Positions 53,390 through 64,000 of a DNA stretch of 64,000 nt are shown here, piece after piece. A model generated the notes under the pieces. It made no database searches. It was not told where the DNA came from and saw nothing but the letters and a program-made list of their open reading frames with translations. The stretch lies in NCBI RefSeq assembly GCF_032716425.1, contig NZ_CP090419.1:68501-132500 (forward strand). The letters run 5' to 3'. The first letter of the stretch is position 1. Each line of letters begins with the position of its first letter. The position numbers and the translations under genes were made by a program. Origin of the DNA: Pseudoalteromonas sp. N1230-9 (GTDB taxonomy: Bacteria; Pseudomonadota; Gammaproteobacteria; Enterobacterales; Alteromonadaceae).

Positions 53390-54778
53390 GTGACAGCAAC
53401 TGCTTTTACATCATTGGCTTTACCGCAAGAGCTAGTCGAAAATTTATCGACCTTAGGTTATTCACAAATGACCCCAGTGCAAGCACAAAGCTTGCCTGTG
53501 ATTTTGCAAGGAAAAGATATTATTGCGCAAGCGAAAACTGGTTCAGGTAAAACAGCTGCATTTAGCTTAGGTGTATTAGCTAAGCTGAATGTAAAGCGTT
53601 TTCGTATTCAATCATTAATCTTATGCCCTACTCGTGAATTAGCCGAACAGGTGGCCCAAGAAGTACGTAAGCTAGCGCGCAGCATTCATAATATTAAGGT
53701 ATTAACTTTATGTGGGGGCGTGTCTATTGGTCCTCAAATAGGTTCACTTGAACATGGTGCTCACATAGTAGTAGGTACGCCTGGCCGTGTAGATGACCAT
53801 ATTCGTAAAGGGACATTGAGTTTAGATGATGTCGAGACATTGGTACTGGATGAAGCCGATCAAATGCTTGATATGGGGTTTCAAGATACGTTAGACGCGA
53901 TTGTTGATTGCATTCCAGCACAGCGTCAAACACTGTTGTTTAGCGCGACCTATCCAAAGTCGATAGCAGCTATTGCTGAGCGAGTACTTAGCAACCCTGA
54001 AATGATTAAGGTTGAAGAAGAGCAAGAAAAAAGCACAATTAAGCAATATTTTTATAAGTTGGATAACAACAAGCAGCGTTTTAATACCCTAAAGCTACTG
54101 TTACTGAAGTTTCAACCAGAAAGCTGTGTGATTTTTTGTAACACCAAGGTAGAGACGCAACAGATTTGTGATGACCTTTTTGCTGAGGGCTTCAGTGCAG
54201 TTGCACTGCATGGTGACCTTGAGCAGCGAGAGCGAGAGCGTACATTAATTCGTTTTGCGAATAAGAGTGCTTCTATTTTAGTGGCGACAGACGTGGCTGC
54301 TCGTGGACTGGATATTAATGATATGGACATGGTGGTGAACTACCACCTTGCTCATGACCCACAAACTCATGTTCACCGAGTTGGCCGTACTGGGCGGGCA
54401 GGTAAAAAAGGCATTGCTTGCTCAATTTATGGGGAAGCAGAACAATTCAAGGTAGCGCAAATCGGTGACCACTATGAGCGTGACTTTGACCCTGAACCAC
54501 TACCGCCGTTTAGTTTACTCGAAAAGCCAGCTTATAAGCCAACGATGGCAACCATCATGATTGATGCGGGTAAAAAGCAAAAAATTCGTGCGGGTGATAT
54601 CTTAGGGGCATTAACTGGTAAAGAAGGGGTTGCAGGCCATCAAGTTGGTAAAATTAATGTGCTGGATAATGTCGCTTTTATTGCTGTTGAGCGTGTTGCT
54701 GCAAAACCTGCTTTACGAAAATTAACAGAAGGCAATATCAAAAAGCGTAAAATCCGGGCGCGTCGCCTCACTCGTTAA
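53390..54778 (+). CDS. dbpA: ATP-dependent RNA helicase DbpA
   Basis: DEAD-box helicase that acts in late assembly of the 50S subunit and binds hairpin 92 of 23S rRNA. Helicase motifs include AKTGSGKTAAF, PTRELAEQ, TPGRVDDH, VLDEADQM, SAT and HRVGRTGRAG. The C-terminal RNA-binding domain (about 385-462; GDILGALTGKEGVAGHQVGKI) sets DbpA apart from other DEAD proteins. An ATG at 53357 would add 11 non-conserved residues; the GTG at 53390 gives MTATAFTSLALP, which aligns with the E. coli start, and is preferred. Confidence 0.93.
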   Translation: MTATAFTSLALPQELVENLSTLGYSQMTPVQAQSLPVILQGKDIIAQAKTGSGKTAAFSLGVLAKLNVKRFRIQSLILCPTRELAEQVAQEVRKLARSIHNIKVLTLCGGVSIGPQIGSLEHGAHIVVGTPGRVDDHIRKGTLSLDDVETLVLDEADQMLDMGFQDTLDAIVDCIPAQRQTLLFSATYPKSIAAIAERVLSNPEMIKVEEEQEKSTIKQYFYKLDNNKQRFNTLKLLLLKFQPESCVIFCNTKVETQQICDDLFAEGFSAVALHGDLEQRERERTLIRFANKSASILVATDVAARGLDINDMDMVVNYHLAHDPQTHVHRVGRTGRAGKKGIACSIYGEAEQFKVAQIGDHYERDFDPEPLPPFSLLEKPAYKPTMATIMIDAGKKQKIRAGDILGALTGKEGVAGHQVGKINVLDNVAFIAVERVAAKPALRKLTEGNIKKRKIRARRLTR

Positions 54779-54782
54779 CTGA

Positions 54783-55364
54783 TCATAATGAGCAATATAA
54801 TTTAAGTTGCTCATATTCATCTTGTATTTGTTTAAACACCGCCGCAGAGCCCTGCTTATCTGGGTGGTGTTTTAATGCAAGTTGCCGCCAACGCTTTTGT
54901 ACATCCTTTAATGAATATTCAGTATTTAAATTCCACCGCTCCCGTATTTGTTGGTGTTGCAAGGGAGTGAGTTTTGCCGTGTTTACGTAAGTTTGCTGAG
55001 CAAAACGTTGCCAGAAATTATCAAGAAGAGCTTCAATTTCATCGTTAGATGTGTCGTAATTGTGCCAATCGAGGTAGTAATCTCTTAAAGGTTCCGCTTG
55101 CAGTAATGCTGTATGTGACGGTGTATTTACAAGCTCTATATGCAGCGAAGCGATACGTAGATGGTAGTCAGGGAACAGCTGTAATTGCAGCTGATAAAGT
55201 GCATTCATGACTAGAAAATTGCGCTTAAACAAGTCTTTTTGCGGGTCATCATCGAGTGCTTTGATGTAATTAGTTTCTGATAAGGCGCTTGCTAATGTAT
55301 GAACTTTCCAAATCGGCTGTCTTATAAGTAAGCAAAAAATCTCGTCAATCAGTGGGTTAACCAT
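54783..55364 (-). CDS. DnaJ-related co-chaperone
   Basis: Protein of 193 residues with a long N-terminal DNAJ-related region (about 1-130; VNPLIDEIFCLLI, YLDWHNYDTSNDEIEALLDNFW) and a C-terminal J domain (about 140-193) carrying the HPD motif in LKHHPDKQG. It should stimulate an Hsp70 ATPase. No Gly/Phe or zinc-finger region is present, so it is not DnaJ itself. An ATG 42 bases upstream is in frame, but the start at 55364 fits the family. It is convergent with dbpA (4-base gap). Confidence 0.88.
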   Translation of the reverse strand: MVNPLIDEIFCLLIRQPIWKVHTLASALSETNYIKALDDDPQKDLFKRNFLVMNALYQLQLQLFPDYHLRIASLHIELVNTPSHTALLQAEPLRDYYLDWHNYDTSNDEIEALLDNFWQRFAQQTYVNTAKLTPLQHQQIRERWNLNTEYSLKDVQKRWRQLALKHHPDKQGSAAVFKQIQDEYEQLKLYCSL

Positions 55365-55520
55365 TGTTCGTAAGCCGATGTTTAGTGTAATCTTTAATTT
55401 ATACACGCTATCACAGCAGCGTTACTAAAACCACGCTTGTGTTTTTAATCGTTGGCGCAGTTAATCAAGATTTAATTTTAGTGGCTTAATGCATACTAAG
55501 CTTTTAGGGATATATACAAT

Positions 55521-58355
55521 ATGCTTATAAAATTGCGCAGCGGCTTAATTAACTTGATGTTCTTTTGTTCCTTGTTTTTATTTACCGATATTGTGCATGC
55601 CCACCCTTCAGTATTGGAGCGTTTTAATCAATCTCAGCAATGGGATGAAAAGCTGCAGTTAGGAAAAAAACTGTTGGCTTCTTCTGTGTTAAGTTCACAC
55701 AAACAGCATGATATTCATATGCAACTAGGCGATTTGGCACTCGAGCAGGGCAACTTTGCGGCTGCCGTTGAGCATTACCAGTTAGCTGAGAAAAGTACGA
55801 CCCTTGAATCGGATCCTGAGGGGTATTTTTTAGCAATGAAAATGCAAGGCGTCACTTATTATTACCAAGGTTTAATGCAACAAGCAGTCGCGACGTACTT
55901 ACGTGCTTTGAAAGTCGCGGAAAACATGAAAGATCCTATTTCTAAAGCAAATTTGCTCAGTAATATTGGCCTTGCTTATTTTAATATGTTCAATATGCAT
56001 CAAGCACTTGATTACTATAAACAAGCTAAAACGTTGTTTGAGCAATACGGCACTGCTCAAGATAAAGCTGATATTTTGCACAATATTGCAGGCATTTATA
56101 TTCGTTTATCGAGTTATAGTACAGCACTTGATATGTATCGAGAGACGCTTGAGATCTATCAAGAGCTAGGTGATAAAGATGGAGTGGCACAGTCTTATGG
56201 CAATATGGGGGTCGCATATTCTGAGTTAGGGCAATATCAGTTGTCACTACATTATTATCAGCGAGCTTTACGCTATTACCAATCAACAAATAATGCCTAT
56301 TACTTATCATCACGACATGGCAATATCGCCAATGTTTACTTGCGCACAGGTGATCTTGAACTTGCTATTAGTCATGCAGAGAAAGCGGTAGAGTTTGCCC
56401 AACAGATAAATAATAAGTCATTGGAGTTAGCGGGCCTATTTTCGCTTGCAAAAATAGAGTTACTGCAAGGGAAGTTAGCAAAGGCAGAGCAAACCCTTAA
56501 TGCCTCCACAAAAATGGCAGAAGAATTTAAGGATGAATTACGCGTTCTTGACGGTTTGGGCATGCGTGCATTAATTAAAGCAGGGCAAGGGGATTATAAG
56601 GCGTCAGTGGCCTTGTTTGATCAATTTGTGCGCGACACAAATACTGCTAAAAATGAAAAGTTACTGAAATCCCTGGGTGAGCTACAAAGTCAAATACAAG
56701 CAAGCCAGCTAAATCAAGAGATCCTTGATTTAAAACAACAGCAAAGTGTGCAAGAGCTAGAAATGTCTAAGCAGCGACAGTTGGCTATTATGCTGTTTAT
56801 TCTATTTATTATGTTGGTGGTGACAGGGGTCACTGTTTATCGACGTAGCATAGAAAAAAGAGCAAAAGAGCAGCTGTCTCTAATGGTTGCCAAGCGCACT
56901 AAAGAGTTAGAAAAAACAGCGGATCAGCTACGCAAAGCTAATGAAATAAAAAGTCAGTTTTTAGCGAATATAAGCCACGAAATACGTACCCCACTGACAG
57001 CCATTTTAGGTCAGACCGATAACTTGATGAATGGCCTTTATAAACCTGAATCCCTCAATGACGAATTGCGTGTCATTCATAAGCAAAGTGAGCACTTAAA
57101 AGAACTTATTAATGATGTGCTAGATATCAGTAAAATCGAAGCAAACAAACTGGAATTAAACCTAAAAGAAGGTGATCTCGTTAAATTATCAACGGACGTT
57201 CATGCCATGCTTAGTGGACAAGCCATAGATAAAAACCTGCAGTTCACATTCCATAACGAGTTAGGCGAGCAATTTTATAGTTATTTAGATTTTACTCGGG
57301 TTAAACAAATTTTGATCAACCTATGTGCAAATGCTATCAAGTTCACTCATCAAGGTGAGGTGAGGTTATATGTTTCTTTATCGCAACATGGAGTATGGTT
57401 TCGAGTAACTGATACAGGCATTGGTATGAATGAAGAGCAGCTAAAGTTGATCTTCGAATGTTTTAGTCAGGCAGATAATAGTATTAGCCGACGTTTTGGC
57501 GGAACGGGATTGGGACTGAGCTTATCACAGCAGCTTGCAATGATGATGGGTGGCTATATAAGCGTTGAGAGTGAAGTAAACAAAGGCAGCGAGTTTTCTT
57601 TTTACTTACCCTGTAAAGAACATATTCCAGCTATCGATAAAATAGAGCATGATGCAAGTGCTCAACAAACGCCATCAGGGCTCAGTGGAAAAGTGCTCCT
57701 AGCGGAAGATCATGTTGATAACCGCAGGTTAATTCACCGTTATTTAGAGTCGATGGGATTAGAAGTCATTGCAGTAGAAAACGGTGAACAAGCCGTTGAA
57801 CAGTGTCTACAAACTTTTCCTGACGTTGTTTTACTTGATATTCAAATGCCGGTGCTCGACGGGTTAAGTGCGCTTAAATTGTTACGTGATTGTGGGTTTA
57901 CTCAACCTGTTTATGCGTTGACAGCGAATGCCATTAGCCATGAAGTCGAAGCCTATTTAAAAGCTGGTTTTACGGGCTATTTAGCCAAGCCAATTGACAA
58001 AAAAGTGTTTTACACTCAGCTTGCAAAACACTGTAAAAACACCCTCAATGTCATGGACGAGCAACAGGATATGAGCGACTTAGTTGCAAGTTTTATTGGT
58101 AGTTTTGACTACGAAGCCTCACAAGTTCAGTTGCACTTCTCAGAGCACGATTTATTTAACCTACAACAAGATGCGCACCGAATTGGGGGCGCAGCAAAAA
58201 TGTTTGCCCTCGATGAAGTCGCCAGCAGCGCAATGGCACTCGAGTCGGCACTTAAGCATAATCAACTTATAGAGTTACCAAGCTTAGTTGCTCAATTACT
58301 TGATCACCTGCACAGTGCATCAGAGGCTCAAAATAGCTCAATGTCACCCTCTTGA
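55521..58355 (+). CDS. TPR-containing hybrid sensor histidine kinase with Hpt domain
   Basis: Sensor of 944 residues. It has a signal peptide (cleavage near IVHAH), a periplasmic TPR array (about 30-380, recurrent YxxAL and GxxY repeats), a membrane span (about 416-436), HisKA with His486 ([12 protein letters not shown]), HATPase ([18 protein letters not shown]), a receiver with Asp773 ([13 protein letters not shown]) and a C-terminal Hpt domain with His886 ([12 protein letters not shown]). The full phosphorelay within one chain suggests output through a separate regulator. TPRs presumably bind a periplasmic protein or peptide. Its 3' end overlaps the chemoreceptor gene convergently by 28 bases. 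Confidence 0.93.
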   Translation: MLIKLRSGLINLMFFCSLFLFTDIVHAHPSVLERFNQSQQWDEKLQLGKKLLASSVLSSHKQHDIHMQLGDLALEQGNFAAAVEHYQLAEKSTTLESDPEGYFLAMKMQGVTYYYQGLMQQAVATYLRALKVAENMKDPISKANLLSNIGLAYFNMFNMHQALDYYKQAKTLFEQYGTAQDKADILHNIAGIYIRLSSYSTALDMYRETLEIYQELGDKDGVAQSYGNMGVAYSELGQYQLSLHYYQRALRYYQSTNNAYYLSSRHGNIANVYLRTGDLELAISHAEKAVEFAQQINNKSLELAGLFSLAKIELLQGKLAKAEQTLNASTKMAEEFKDELRVLDGLGMRALIKAGQGDYKASVALFDQFVRDTNTAKNEKLLKSLGELQSQIQASQLNQEILDLKQQQSVQELEMSKQRQLAIMLFILFIMLVVTGVTVYRRSIEKRAKEQLSLMVAKRTKELEKTADQLRKANEIKSQFLANISHEIRTPLTAILGQTDNLMNGLYKPESLNDELRVIHKQSEHLKELINDVLDISKIEANKLELNLKEGDLVKLSTDVHAMLSGQAIDKNLQFTFHNELGEQFYSYLDFTRVKQILINLCANAIKFTHQGEVRLYVSLSQHGVWFRVTDTGIGMNEEQLKLIFECFSQADNSISRRFGGTGLGLSLSQQLAMMMGGYISVESEVNKGSEFSFYLPCKEHIPAIDKIEHDASAQQTPSGLSGKVLLAEDHVDNRRLIHRYLESMGLEVIAVENGEQAVEQCLQTFPDVVLLDIQMPVLDGLSALKLLRDCGFTQPVYALTANAISHEVEAYLKAGFTGYLAKPIDKKVFYTQLAKHCKNTLNVMDEQQDMSDLVASFIGSFDYEASQVQLHFSEHDLFNLQQDAHRIGGAAKMFALDEVASSAMALESALKHNQLIELPSLVAQLLDHLHSASEAQNSSMSPS

Positions 58356-59584
58356 ATTTGTTCGATAGCTTTATCGTGGGAGCTTTCAAATCGGGAACGG
58401 TCAACTCGCTGTGCTACATCTGTTGACGGGTGAGTGATTTTAAATATCGACAACTTCTCATCTAATGTATGTGCTAATTCTACTAAGTCTTGACTTGAAA
58501 CGGCTTGAATCTGTGAGCTGGATAACGCATCTGAATTAAGCTCTACCATTGACTCAATACTCGCTTGCGCTTCATCAGACATCTGACTTTGTATGGCAAC
58601 TTGCTCATGGATATTTTCAGATAACGCATTAATGGCAAGCATGGCTTGTTCGATTTTATTGGTTTCTTTGGTGGACTCTTCCGATAGCTTAACCGTTTGC
58701 TCGGTTTCTTTTAATGCCGTTTGCATTAGCTGATTCGCACGTTCAGTACTTTGTTGAATTTTAGACACCATTTCTTGTACTTCTTGCGTTGATTGGCTGG
58801 TACGAGCTGCTAAGTTTCGTACTTCATCAGCAACTACTGCAAAGCCTCGTCCTTGCTCACCAGCCCGGGCAGCTTCAATCGCTGCGTTTAATGCCAGCAA
58901 GTTCGTTTGTTCGGCAATACCGTTGATCACATCTATCACAGAGCCAATGGCATCACTGTCTTTTTTGAGAAGAATTATTTGCTCACTCGTCTGATTAATA
59001 TTTTCTGCTAATTTTACCAAGCTTGCTTGGCTTTTATCTGCATCTACACGTGTTTGCTTTACTGAGTCTGTAGCATCGGATACTGCATGGTAAATCTGTT
59101 CTAAGCTGGCATCTAATTCTCTTGATACATCAATTGTTCTTTCTATTGTGTTTGCTAGGTCAACACCATGAGCATTTTGAATTGTCGCTTTTTGGGTCAT
59201 GGAGGCATAAGTATCCCGTAAAGCATCAGCCATCGGTAATAATCGTGCTGAGGATGCGTAAATCTCACTTAGCATGTGATCGACGAGAGTTAGGCTGGCA
59301 TTTAGTGCATGACATGCCTTGGGGAGCTGTTCATTGCTTTCGTCAAACCTGAAGGTAAAGTTGACGCCATGTTCAGAGGTAATACTTGAGACGAAATGAG
59401 TTAAGTGATCGCGTTGCTTTTTATCATTTATGAATAAAAAACCTAGCATGATAAGCCAGGGAAAAATAATGATAGTGCTGAGTGTAATATAGGTAAGAGG
59501 GCTTAAGTTAAAAAAAGAAAAACAGGCAATACAACTAAGTAGGCTTATTACAAACAGAGTTATAGCTACTTTAAAGCGAATCAT
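58328..59584 (-). CDS. Methyl-accepting chemotaxis protein without periplasmic sensor
   Basis: Chemoreceptor of 418 residues. Two closely spaced membrane spans (about 6-25 and 31-52) leave no room for a periplasmic ligand-binding domain, so it may sense membrane state or an intracellular cue. The rest is the signalling coiled coil with the conserved hairpin tip [25 protein letters not shown] (in part: [15 protein letters not shown]), which binds CheA and CheW. No C-terminal CheR-tethering pentapeptide is evident. No other chemotaxis gene is adjacent. Confidence 0.92.
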   Translation of the reverse strand: MIRFKVAITLFVISLLSCIACFSFFNLSPLTYITLSTIIIFPWLIMLGFLFINDKKQRDHLTHFVSSITSEHGVNFTFRFDESNEQLPKACHALNASLTLVDHMLSEIYASSARLLPMADALRDTYASMTQKATIQNAHGVDLANTIERTIDVSRELDASLEQIYHAVSDATDSVKQTRVDADKSQASLVKLAENINQTSEQIILLKKDSDAIGSVIDVINGIAEQTNLLALNAAIEAARAGEQGRGFAVVADEVRNLAARTSQSTQEVQEMVSKIQQSTERANQLMQTALKETEQTVKLSEESTKETNKIEQAMLAINALSENIHEQVAIQSQMSDEAQASIESMVELNSDALSSSQIQAVSSQDLVELAHTLDEKLSIFKITHPSTDVAQRVDRSRFESSHDKAIEQIQEGDIELF

Positions 59585-59717
59585 TGAAGTGTCCTTTACC
59601 TTTAATCTTATTAGGTATAGAACAGCTTTAATGTATATTCCAATTTATACTAATTAATAACAATACCTCAAAATAACGTTCTTAATAAAATGTATTGGTA
59701 TTATTAGAATGGCATAT

Positions 59718-59750
59718 AAAAAATGCCTGTGTTTTAAACAGGCATTTTTT
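59718..59750 (-). terminator. Rho-independent terminator of rho
   Basis: The 13-bp stem AAAAAATGCCTGT / ACAGGCATTTTTT with a 7-base loop lies 16 bases after the rho stop codon. A- and T-runs occur on both sides, so it works in either direction. Confidence 0.9.
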
Positions 59751-59765
59751 GAAGTCTATCCGCGT

Positions 59766-61025
59766 TTATTTACGCTTCATTGAGTCGAAAAACTCATCAT
59801 TGGTTTTACTCATTGAGAGCTTATCAATTAAGAACTCCATCGCATCTATTTCAGACATCTCATGGACAATCTTACGTAAAATCCACATTTTCTGTAGTTC
59901 ATCAGGTTTAGTTAGTAACTCTTCGCGACGTGTACCTGAGCGGTTAAAGTCAATCGCAGGGAATACACGCTTTTCAGCAATCTTACGATTTAAGTGTAGT
60001 TCCATGTTACCTGTACCTTTAAACTCTTCGTAGATAACTTCGTCCATCTTCGAACCGGTATCGATAAGCGCAGTTGCGATGATTGTTAAACTACCGCCTT
60101 CTTCTACGTTACGAGCTGCACCAAAGAAACGTTTTGGTTTGTGTAATGCATTAGCGTCAACACCACCGGTTAATACCTTACCAGACGAAGGAATCACTGT
60201 ATTGTAAGCACGTGCAAGACGAGTGATTGAATCAAGTAAGATAACAACGTCTTTTTTGTGCTCTACAAGGCGTTTTGCTTTCTCGATAACCATCTCTGCA
60301 ACTTGAACGTGTCGGCTTGCTGGTTCATCAAATGTTGATGCAATCACTTCACCTTTAACAAGGCGTTGCATCTCAGTTACTTCTTCTGGACGTTCGTCGA
60401 TTAGAAGAACCATTAGCTCACAGTCAGGTTGGTTATAGCTGATTGATTGCGCAATATTTTGCAGCAGCATCGTTTTACCTGCCTTTGGCGGTGCAACGAT
60501 AAGTGCGCGTTGGCCTTTACCAATTGGTGAGGCCAAATCAAGTACACGCGCTGTAATGTCTTCAGTACTACCATTACCACGTTCCATACGTAAACGTTCG
60601 TTTGCGTGAAGTGGAGTAAGGTTTTCAAAAAGGATTTTAGTGCGTGAGTTTTCAGGTTTGTCGAAGTTAACTTCATTGACTTTCAGGAGTGCGAAGTAGC
60701 GTTCACCATCTTTTGGCGGACGAATTAAGCCTGAAATTGAGTCACCAGTACGCATGCTGAATCGGCGGATTTGACTCGGAGATACATAAATATCATCTGG
60801 GCCTGCTAAATAAGATGCTTCTGATGATCTTAAGAAACCAAAACCATCTTGTAAGATTTCTAGTACACCGCCGCCAAAAATGTTTTCACCGCTTTTAGCG
60901 TGTGCTTTTAGAATGGCAAAAATAATGTCTTGTTTTCTTAAACGGGCTACGTTTTCGAGCCCCATGGACTCAGCTAGGTTCACAAGCTCTTTGATCGACT
61001 TGTCTTTTAATTCGCGTAAATGCAT
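59766..61025 (-). CDS. rho: Transcription termination factor Rho
   Basis: Hexameric RNA-dependent ATPase that ends transcription, 419 residues as in E. coli. The N-terminal [19 protein letters not shown] and RNA-binding cold-shock-like domain ([29 protein letters not shown] in part) are followed by Walker A ([10 protein letters not shown]), Walker B ([16 protein letters not shown]) and the R-loop region (RRVFPAID-like [15 protein letters not shown]). It is preceded by trxA on the same strand with a terminator between them; the 145-base leader after that terminator may carry autogenous control. Confidence 0.97.
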   Translation of the reverse strand: MHLRELKDKSIKELVNLAESMGLENVARLRKQDIIFAILKAHAKSGENIFGGGVLEILQDGFGFLRSSEASYLAGPDDIYVSPSQIRRFSMRTGDSISGLIRPPKDGERYFALLKVNEVNFDKPENSRTKILFENLTPLHANERLRMERGNGSTEDITARVLDLASPIGKGQRALIVAPPKAGKTMLLQNIAQSISYNQPDCELMVLLIDERPEEVTEMQRLVKGEVIASTFDEPASRHVQVAEMVIEKAKRLVEHKKDVVILLDSITRLARAYNTVIPSSGKVLTGGVDANALHKPKRFFGAARNVEEGGSLTIIATALIDTGSKMDEVIYEEFKGTGNMELHLNRKIAEKRVFPAIDFNRSGTRREELLTKPDELQKMWILRKIVHEMSEIDAMEFLIDKLSMSKTNDEFFDSMKRK

Positions 61026-61170
61026 ATTGGTGGGTTCTTTATTACAATTATCATACTCAAATCATCGTTTGATACATGAGTGAGGTTTGTTGGTATAACT
61101 AAGGATTAGTTGGCTTTATAAACTAGCAGGTCACTAGCTAGGCGTCCAGTCTTTAAACAAAATAAAGTTA

Positions 61171-61197
61171 AAAAAAGGGCAAAAAGCCCTTTTTTAC
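61171..61197 (-). terminator. Rho-independent terminator of trxA
   Basis: AAAAAAGGGC / GCCCTTTTTT with loop AAAAA, just after the trxA stop codon. It separates trxA from rho; the arrangement could end transcription in both directions. Confidence 0.88.
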
Positions 61198-61205
61198 AGT
61201 CAAAA

Positions 61206-61532
61206 TTAGATGTTGTTCTCTAAAAACTCAACTAATTGAGTTTTAGAAAGTGCACCTACTTTAGTCGCTGCGACTTGACCATCTTTGAAAAGAAGTAACG
61301 TAGGGATACCACGAATACCAAATTTAGGTGGTGTACCTGCGTTTTGGTCGATATTAAGTTTACCTACTGTCACACGACCGTCAAATTCACCCGCTACTTC
61401 GTCAAGAATTGGGGCGATCATTTTACAAGGTCCGCACCATTCAGCCCAAAAATCAACAAGTACAGGTTTGTCTGATTGAAGTACGTCAGCTTCAAAGCTA
61501 TCGTCAGTTAATTGAATAATTTTCTCGCTCAT
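61206..61532 (-). CDS. trxA: Thioredoxin 1
   Basis: Disulfide reductase of 108 residues with the active site [15 protein letters not shown] and the cis-proline loop RGIPTLLLF. It reduces ribonucleotide reductase, methionine sulfoxide reductases and others in the cytoplasm. An in-frame ATG 48 bases upstream would add 16 residues; the ATG at 61532 with GGAG ahead gives the family start [10 protein letters not shown]. Divergent from rhlB across 90 bases, as in enteric bacteria. Confidence 0.97.
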   Translation of the reverse strand: MSEKIIQLTDDSFEADVLQSDKPVLVDFWAEWCGPCKMIAPILDEVAGEFDGRVTVGKLNIDQNAGTPPKFGIRGIPTLLLFKDGQVAATKVGALSKTQLVEFLENNI

Positions 61533-61622
61533 TGCGATCTCCGATAAGTTAGGCGAAATATTTAATGCGTATTTAAACACTCTTGTTTCTTATTGCAAGT
61601 TTAAACGTTATGCTTAAACGCT

Positions 61623-62900
61623 ATGACTAAGACACATTTGACCGATAAAAAGTTTTCAGACTTTGCTATCGCACCGGAAGTGGTTGCCGGTTTAACCGAA
61701 AATGGGTTTGAATATTGCACTCCCATTCAAGCTAAATGCCTACCTTTTATTTGTGAAGGCCGCGATATTGCTGGCCAAGCACAAACGGGTACGGGCAAAA
61801 CGTTGGCGTTTTTAACTGCCACGTGCCATCGGTTATTACAATCTAGCAAAGCATCTAGTAAACATCCAAGAGCCCTGATCATGGCCCCAACTCGGGAGCT
61901 GGCGATTCAGATACACAAAGATGCAAAAATTTTAGCGCCACACTGTAATCTTAACTTAGGGTTAGTATATGGTGGCGAAGATTACGAAAAACAACGTGCA
62001 CAACTAGAAAAAGGCGTTGATATTTTAATTGGCACCACCGGACGCCTCATCGATCTTTACAAACAGGGTTGTTATACCCTGAACGAAATTGAAGTTGTAG
62101 TACTTGATGAAGCCGATCGCATGTTCGATTTAGGTTTCATTAAAGACATTCGTTATATGTTTAGACGTATGCCAGAAACAGCTGAACGCTTGAACTTATT
62201 GTTTTCAGCAACCTTGTCTTATCGCGTACAAGAGTTGGCATTCGAACATATGACAAACCCTGAGCACGTACAAGTTGAGCCAGACGTTAAAACAGGCAAA
62301 CGTATTCAAGAAGAGCTATTTCATCCATCACAAGATGACAAAATTAAGTTGCTGTTAACGTTAATTGAAGAAGAATGGCCAGACAAAGCAATTGTGTTTG
62401 CAAATACAAAACACAGTTGTGAAAATGTTTATGCTTGGATGAAAGCGGATGGTCATCGAGTTGGGTTATTAACCGGTGACGTGAACCAGAAAAAGCGTCA
62501 ATCAATTTTGGCTCAATTTACCAAAGGCGATTTAGACTTTTTAGTGGCAACAGATGTAGCTGCCCGTGGTTTACATATCCCAGAAGTAAGCCATGTATTT
62601 AATTTTGATTTACCAGATGATTGTGAAGATTATGTACATCGCATAGGGCGTACAGGCCGCGCTGGTGCATCAGGCCACGCGATTAGTTTTGCCTGTGAGC
62701 AGTATGCATATAACCTTCATGAGATTGAACAGTATATAGAGCACAGCATTCCATTATCACATTATGATAAAAGTGCATTGCTTGATGATTTAACTAAGCC
62801 TACTATTCAGAAAAAGCGGAACTATTCTACAGGCCCACGTAATCGTAATAACAACGGACGTCGCCCAAACAATAGTTACCAAAAATCACGGTCGTCATAA
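61623..62900 (+). CDS. rhlB: ATP-dependent RNA helicase RhlB
   Basis: DEAD-box helicase of the RNA degradosome, 425 residues. Motifs are [62 protein letters not shown] and [11 protein letters not shown] basic Asn/Arg-rich tail follows (about 395-425). RhlB binds RNase E and unwinds structured mRNA. The gene lies beside trxA (divergent) and before gppA, the enteric order. Its stop codon is inside a terminator hairpin. Confidence 0.96.
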   Translation: MTKTHLTDKKFSDFAIAPEVVAGLTENGFEYCTPIQAKCLPFICEGRDIAGQAQTGTGKTLAFLTATCHRLLQSSKASSKHPRALIMAPTRELAIQIHKDAKILAPHCNLNLGLVYGGEDYEKQRAQLEKGVDILIGTTGRLIDLYKQGCYTLNEIEVVVLDEADRMFDLGFIKDIRYMFRRMPETAERLNLLFSATLSYRVQELAFEHMTNPEHVQVEPDVKTGKRIQEELFHPSQDDKIKLLLTLIEEEWPDKAIVFANTKHSCENVYAWMKADGHRVGLLTGDVNQKKRQSILAQFTKGDLDFLVATDVAARGLHIPEVSHVFNFDLPDDCEDYVHRIGRTGRAGASGHAISFACEQYAYNLHEIEQYIEHSIPLSHYDKSALLDDLTKPTIQKKRNYSTGPRNRNNNGRRPNNSYQKSRSS

Positions 62901-62912
62901 ACGGCCGTTTTT
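62888..62912 (+). terminator. Terminator overlapping the rhlB stop codon
   Basis: ACGGTCG / CGGCCGT (7 bp with one G-U pair) with the loop TCATAAA containing the TAA stop, followed by TTTTT. It should limit read-through into gppA. Confidence 0.7.
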
Positions 62913-62944
62913 AAGACTTAGTAGTAACTAGAGGTTTTTGAACG

Positions 62945-64000
62945 GTGGGGCAACTTCAACCGCAAAAAAATGTGTATGCAGTTATTGATTTAGGCTCTAA
63001 CAGTTTTCATATGTTAATTGCTAAATCAATTGCTGGCGGTCTGCAAACGATCGGTCGAGTCAAACGTAAGGTGAGGCTAGCTGCTGGGCTTGATGAAAAC
63101 AACGTGCTTAGCAAAGAAGCCATGCAACGAGGTTGGGAATGCCTAGCCTTGTTTGCTGAACGTTTACAAGACATACCAAAAGATAATATCACCATCGTTG
63201 CAACCGCAACCTTACGCCTTGCTACCAATGCCGATGTATTCAAGCAAAAAGCTGAACAGATCCTTGGTCATAAAATCAATGTCATCAGCGGTGAGCTAGA
63301 AGCTAAGACAATTTATAAAGGCGTGGCACATACATCAGCTTGCAATGGCAAACAGCTTGTTATCGATATTGGTGGGGCAAGTACTGAAGTCGTCATTGGT
63401 AAAGGTTTTGAGGCATTACACTATAAAAGTCTTAATATGGGGTGCGTGACTTTTCTTGAGCGTTACTTCAAAGATCAAAAGCTTAATGAAAAGAATTTCA
63501 ATGCAGCTATAAAAGCAGCGCATGATGTTGTTAAAGATATTGTTGCAGAGTATAAAAAATCTGGTTGGCAAATCGCCAGCGGTGCATCTGGTACAGTGCA
63601 AGCAATTCAAGAAATCATGGTTGCACAAAATCAAGATGAACTCTTAACGCTTGATAAGCTTTTAGCTATCAAAGAGCAAGCAATCCAATATGACACAATT
63701 GCTGATCTTGAGCTCCCTGGCTTAATAGAAGAGAGGCGCTTAGTATTCGTTTCAGGACTAGCCATTTTAATTGCTTTATTCGAGTCGTTAAATATAAAGC
63801 AAATGGGTCTTGCTCGTGGTGCATTACGTGAAGGTGTTTTATATAGCATGGTGCCTGAGCTACATAACCATGACATTCGTAAGCGTACAGTTGATGGCTT
63901 AATGAATCGTTACCATGTAGATCAAAAGCAAGCTTGTCGTGTCGCACAACTTGCTGAACAATTGGCAAAAAGTGTGAAAGGGCAATGGCAATCAATTGAT
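62945..64000 (+). CDS. gppA: Guanosine pentaphosphate phosphohydrolase GppA (3' partial)
   Basis: Converts pppGpp to ppGpp in the stringent response; the family also includes exopolyphosphatase Ppx. The frame begins with GTG ([22 protein letters not shown]), preceded by AGAGG, and stays open to the window end for 352 codons of an expected 490-500. The sugar-kinase/Hsp70-like motifs [12 protein letters not shown] and [14 protein letters not shown], then [14 protein letters not shown], match GppA closely. The gene follows rhlB as in E. coli. Ppx cannot be strictly excluded, but context favours GppA. Confidence 0.93.
   Translation, partial: MGQLQPQKNVYAVIDLGSNSFHMLIAKSIAGGLQTIGRVKRKVRLAAGLDENNVLSKEAMQRGWECLALFAERLQDIPKDNITIVATATLRLATNADVFKQKAEQILGHKINVISGELEAKTIYKGVAHTSACNGKQLVIDIGGASTEVVIGKGFEALHYKSLNMGCVTFLERYFKDQKLNEKNFNAAIKAAHDVVKDIVAEYKKSGWQIASGASGTVQAIQEIMVAQNQDELLTLDKLLAIKEQAIQYDTIADLELPGLIEERRLVFVSGLAILIALFESLNIKQMGLARGALREGVLYSMVPELHNHDIRKRTVDGLMNRYHVDQKQACRVAQLAEQLAKSVKGQWQSID

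Noticed and set aside
53326..53550. Plus-strand frame of 74 codons at the start of dbpA
   Set aside because: It overlaps dbpA in another frame and resembles no family; dbpA has full helicase motifs in its own frame.
59695..60033. Plus-strand frame of 112 codons over the end of rho
   Set aside because: It is antisense to conserved rho coding sequence and has no family features; a shadow of rho codon usage.
63007..63995. Several minus-strand open frames at the right end
   Set aside because: They are antisense to gppA, whose plus-strand frame is open to the window edge and shows clear family motifs.
1..64000. CRISPR arrays, tRNA or rRNA genes, insertion sequences, prophage or integron features
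   Set aside because: No regularly spaced repeats, cloverleaf-like segments, transposase, integrase of phage type or phage structural motifs were seen; the only tyrosine recombinase is XerC in its house-keeping context.

Overview
The window reads as chromosomal DNA of a marine gammaproteobacterium, most probably Pseudoalteromonas or a close relative in the Alteromonadales. This is inferred from the moderately AT-rich composition, from house-keeping blocks whose gene order matches enteric and Alteromonadales genomes (lptM-lysA-dapF-DUF484-xerC-yigB with divergent cyaY; hemC-D-X-Y; ubiD-fre; rho-trxA with divergent rhlB-gppA), and from typical marine accessory genes (large secreted subtilase with a GlyGly-CTERM-like tail, lipoprotein oligopeptidase B, spondin-domain proteins, many hybrid histidine kinases). 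No tRNA, rRNA, CRISPR array, insertion sequence or prophage gene was seen. Both ends cut genes: an iron alcohol dehydrogenase at the left and gppA at the right. No gene-free stretch exceeds 300 bases; the longest are about 260 bp (16284-16543, holding a probable nadE terminator), 239 bp (3879-4117, promoter region with an inverted repeat) and 232 bp (28022-28253, a structured leader or small-RNA candidate).

Layout. 1-3.9 kb: alcohol dehydrogenase, AzlCD amino-acid exporter, cytochrome b561, cytochrome c556-like protein, DUF2721 protein. 4.1-9.8 kb: two extracytoplasmic peptidases. 9.9-13.6 kb: a minus-strand operon of two spondin-domain proteins followed by a response regulator and a histidine kinase, with candidate control sites ahead of it. 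13.7-18 kb: two membrane proteins, the folM-folE-folX tetrahydromonapterin cluster, nadE and yceH. 18-25 kb: CHASE hybrid kinase, penicillin-acylase-type hydrolase, diguanylate cyclase. 25-32 kb: GNAT-nitrilase fusion plus SMR exporter, DMT transporter, MAPEG protein, BlaI/M56-TonB regulatory pair with a clear operator, RluF-like pseudouridine synthase, small proteins. 32-38 kb: retropepsin-like protein and the yigB-xerC-DUF484-dapF-lysA-lptM block. 38-44 kb: cyaY, an esterase, DUF2914 and the haem genes, with hemD and hemX in one open frame. 44-51 kb: MASE1-CHASE hybrid kinase, adenosine deaminase, CBS protein, fre, ubiD, MliC-like lysozyme inhibitor. 51-64 kb: DUF808, zinc-ribbon/Sel1 protein, dbpA, DnaJ-related protein, TPR-hybrid kinase, chemoreceptor, rho, trxA, rhlB, gppA.

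How the genes work together. The most system-like accessory unit is the spondin/two-component operon: one exported and one lipoprotein spondin paralogue share a transcript with their probable regulator and sensor, and the sequence around it carries a 10-bp hairpin at the first ribosome-binding site, direct repeats spaced like an OmpR-family site, and an intercistronic hairpin between structural and regulatory genes. The window is also rich in signalling: three hybrid kinases, one classical kinase-regulator pair, one GGDEF protein, one chemoreceptor and one M56/BlaI sensor. All functional assignments come from reading protein motifs and gene context by eye; no database search was run.
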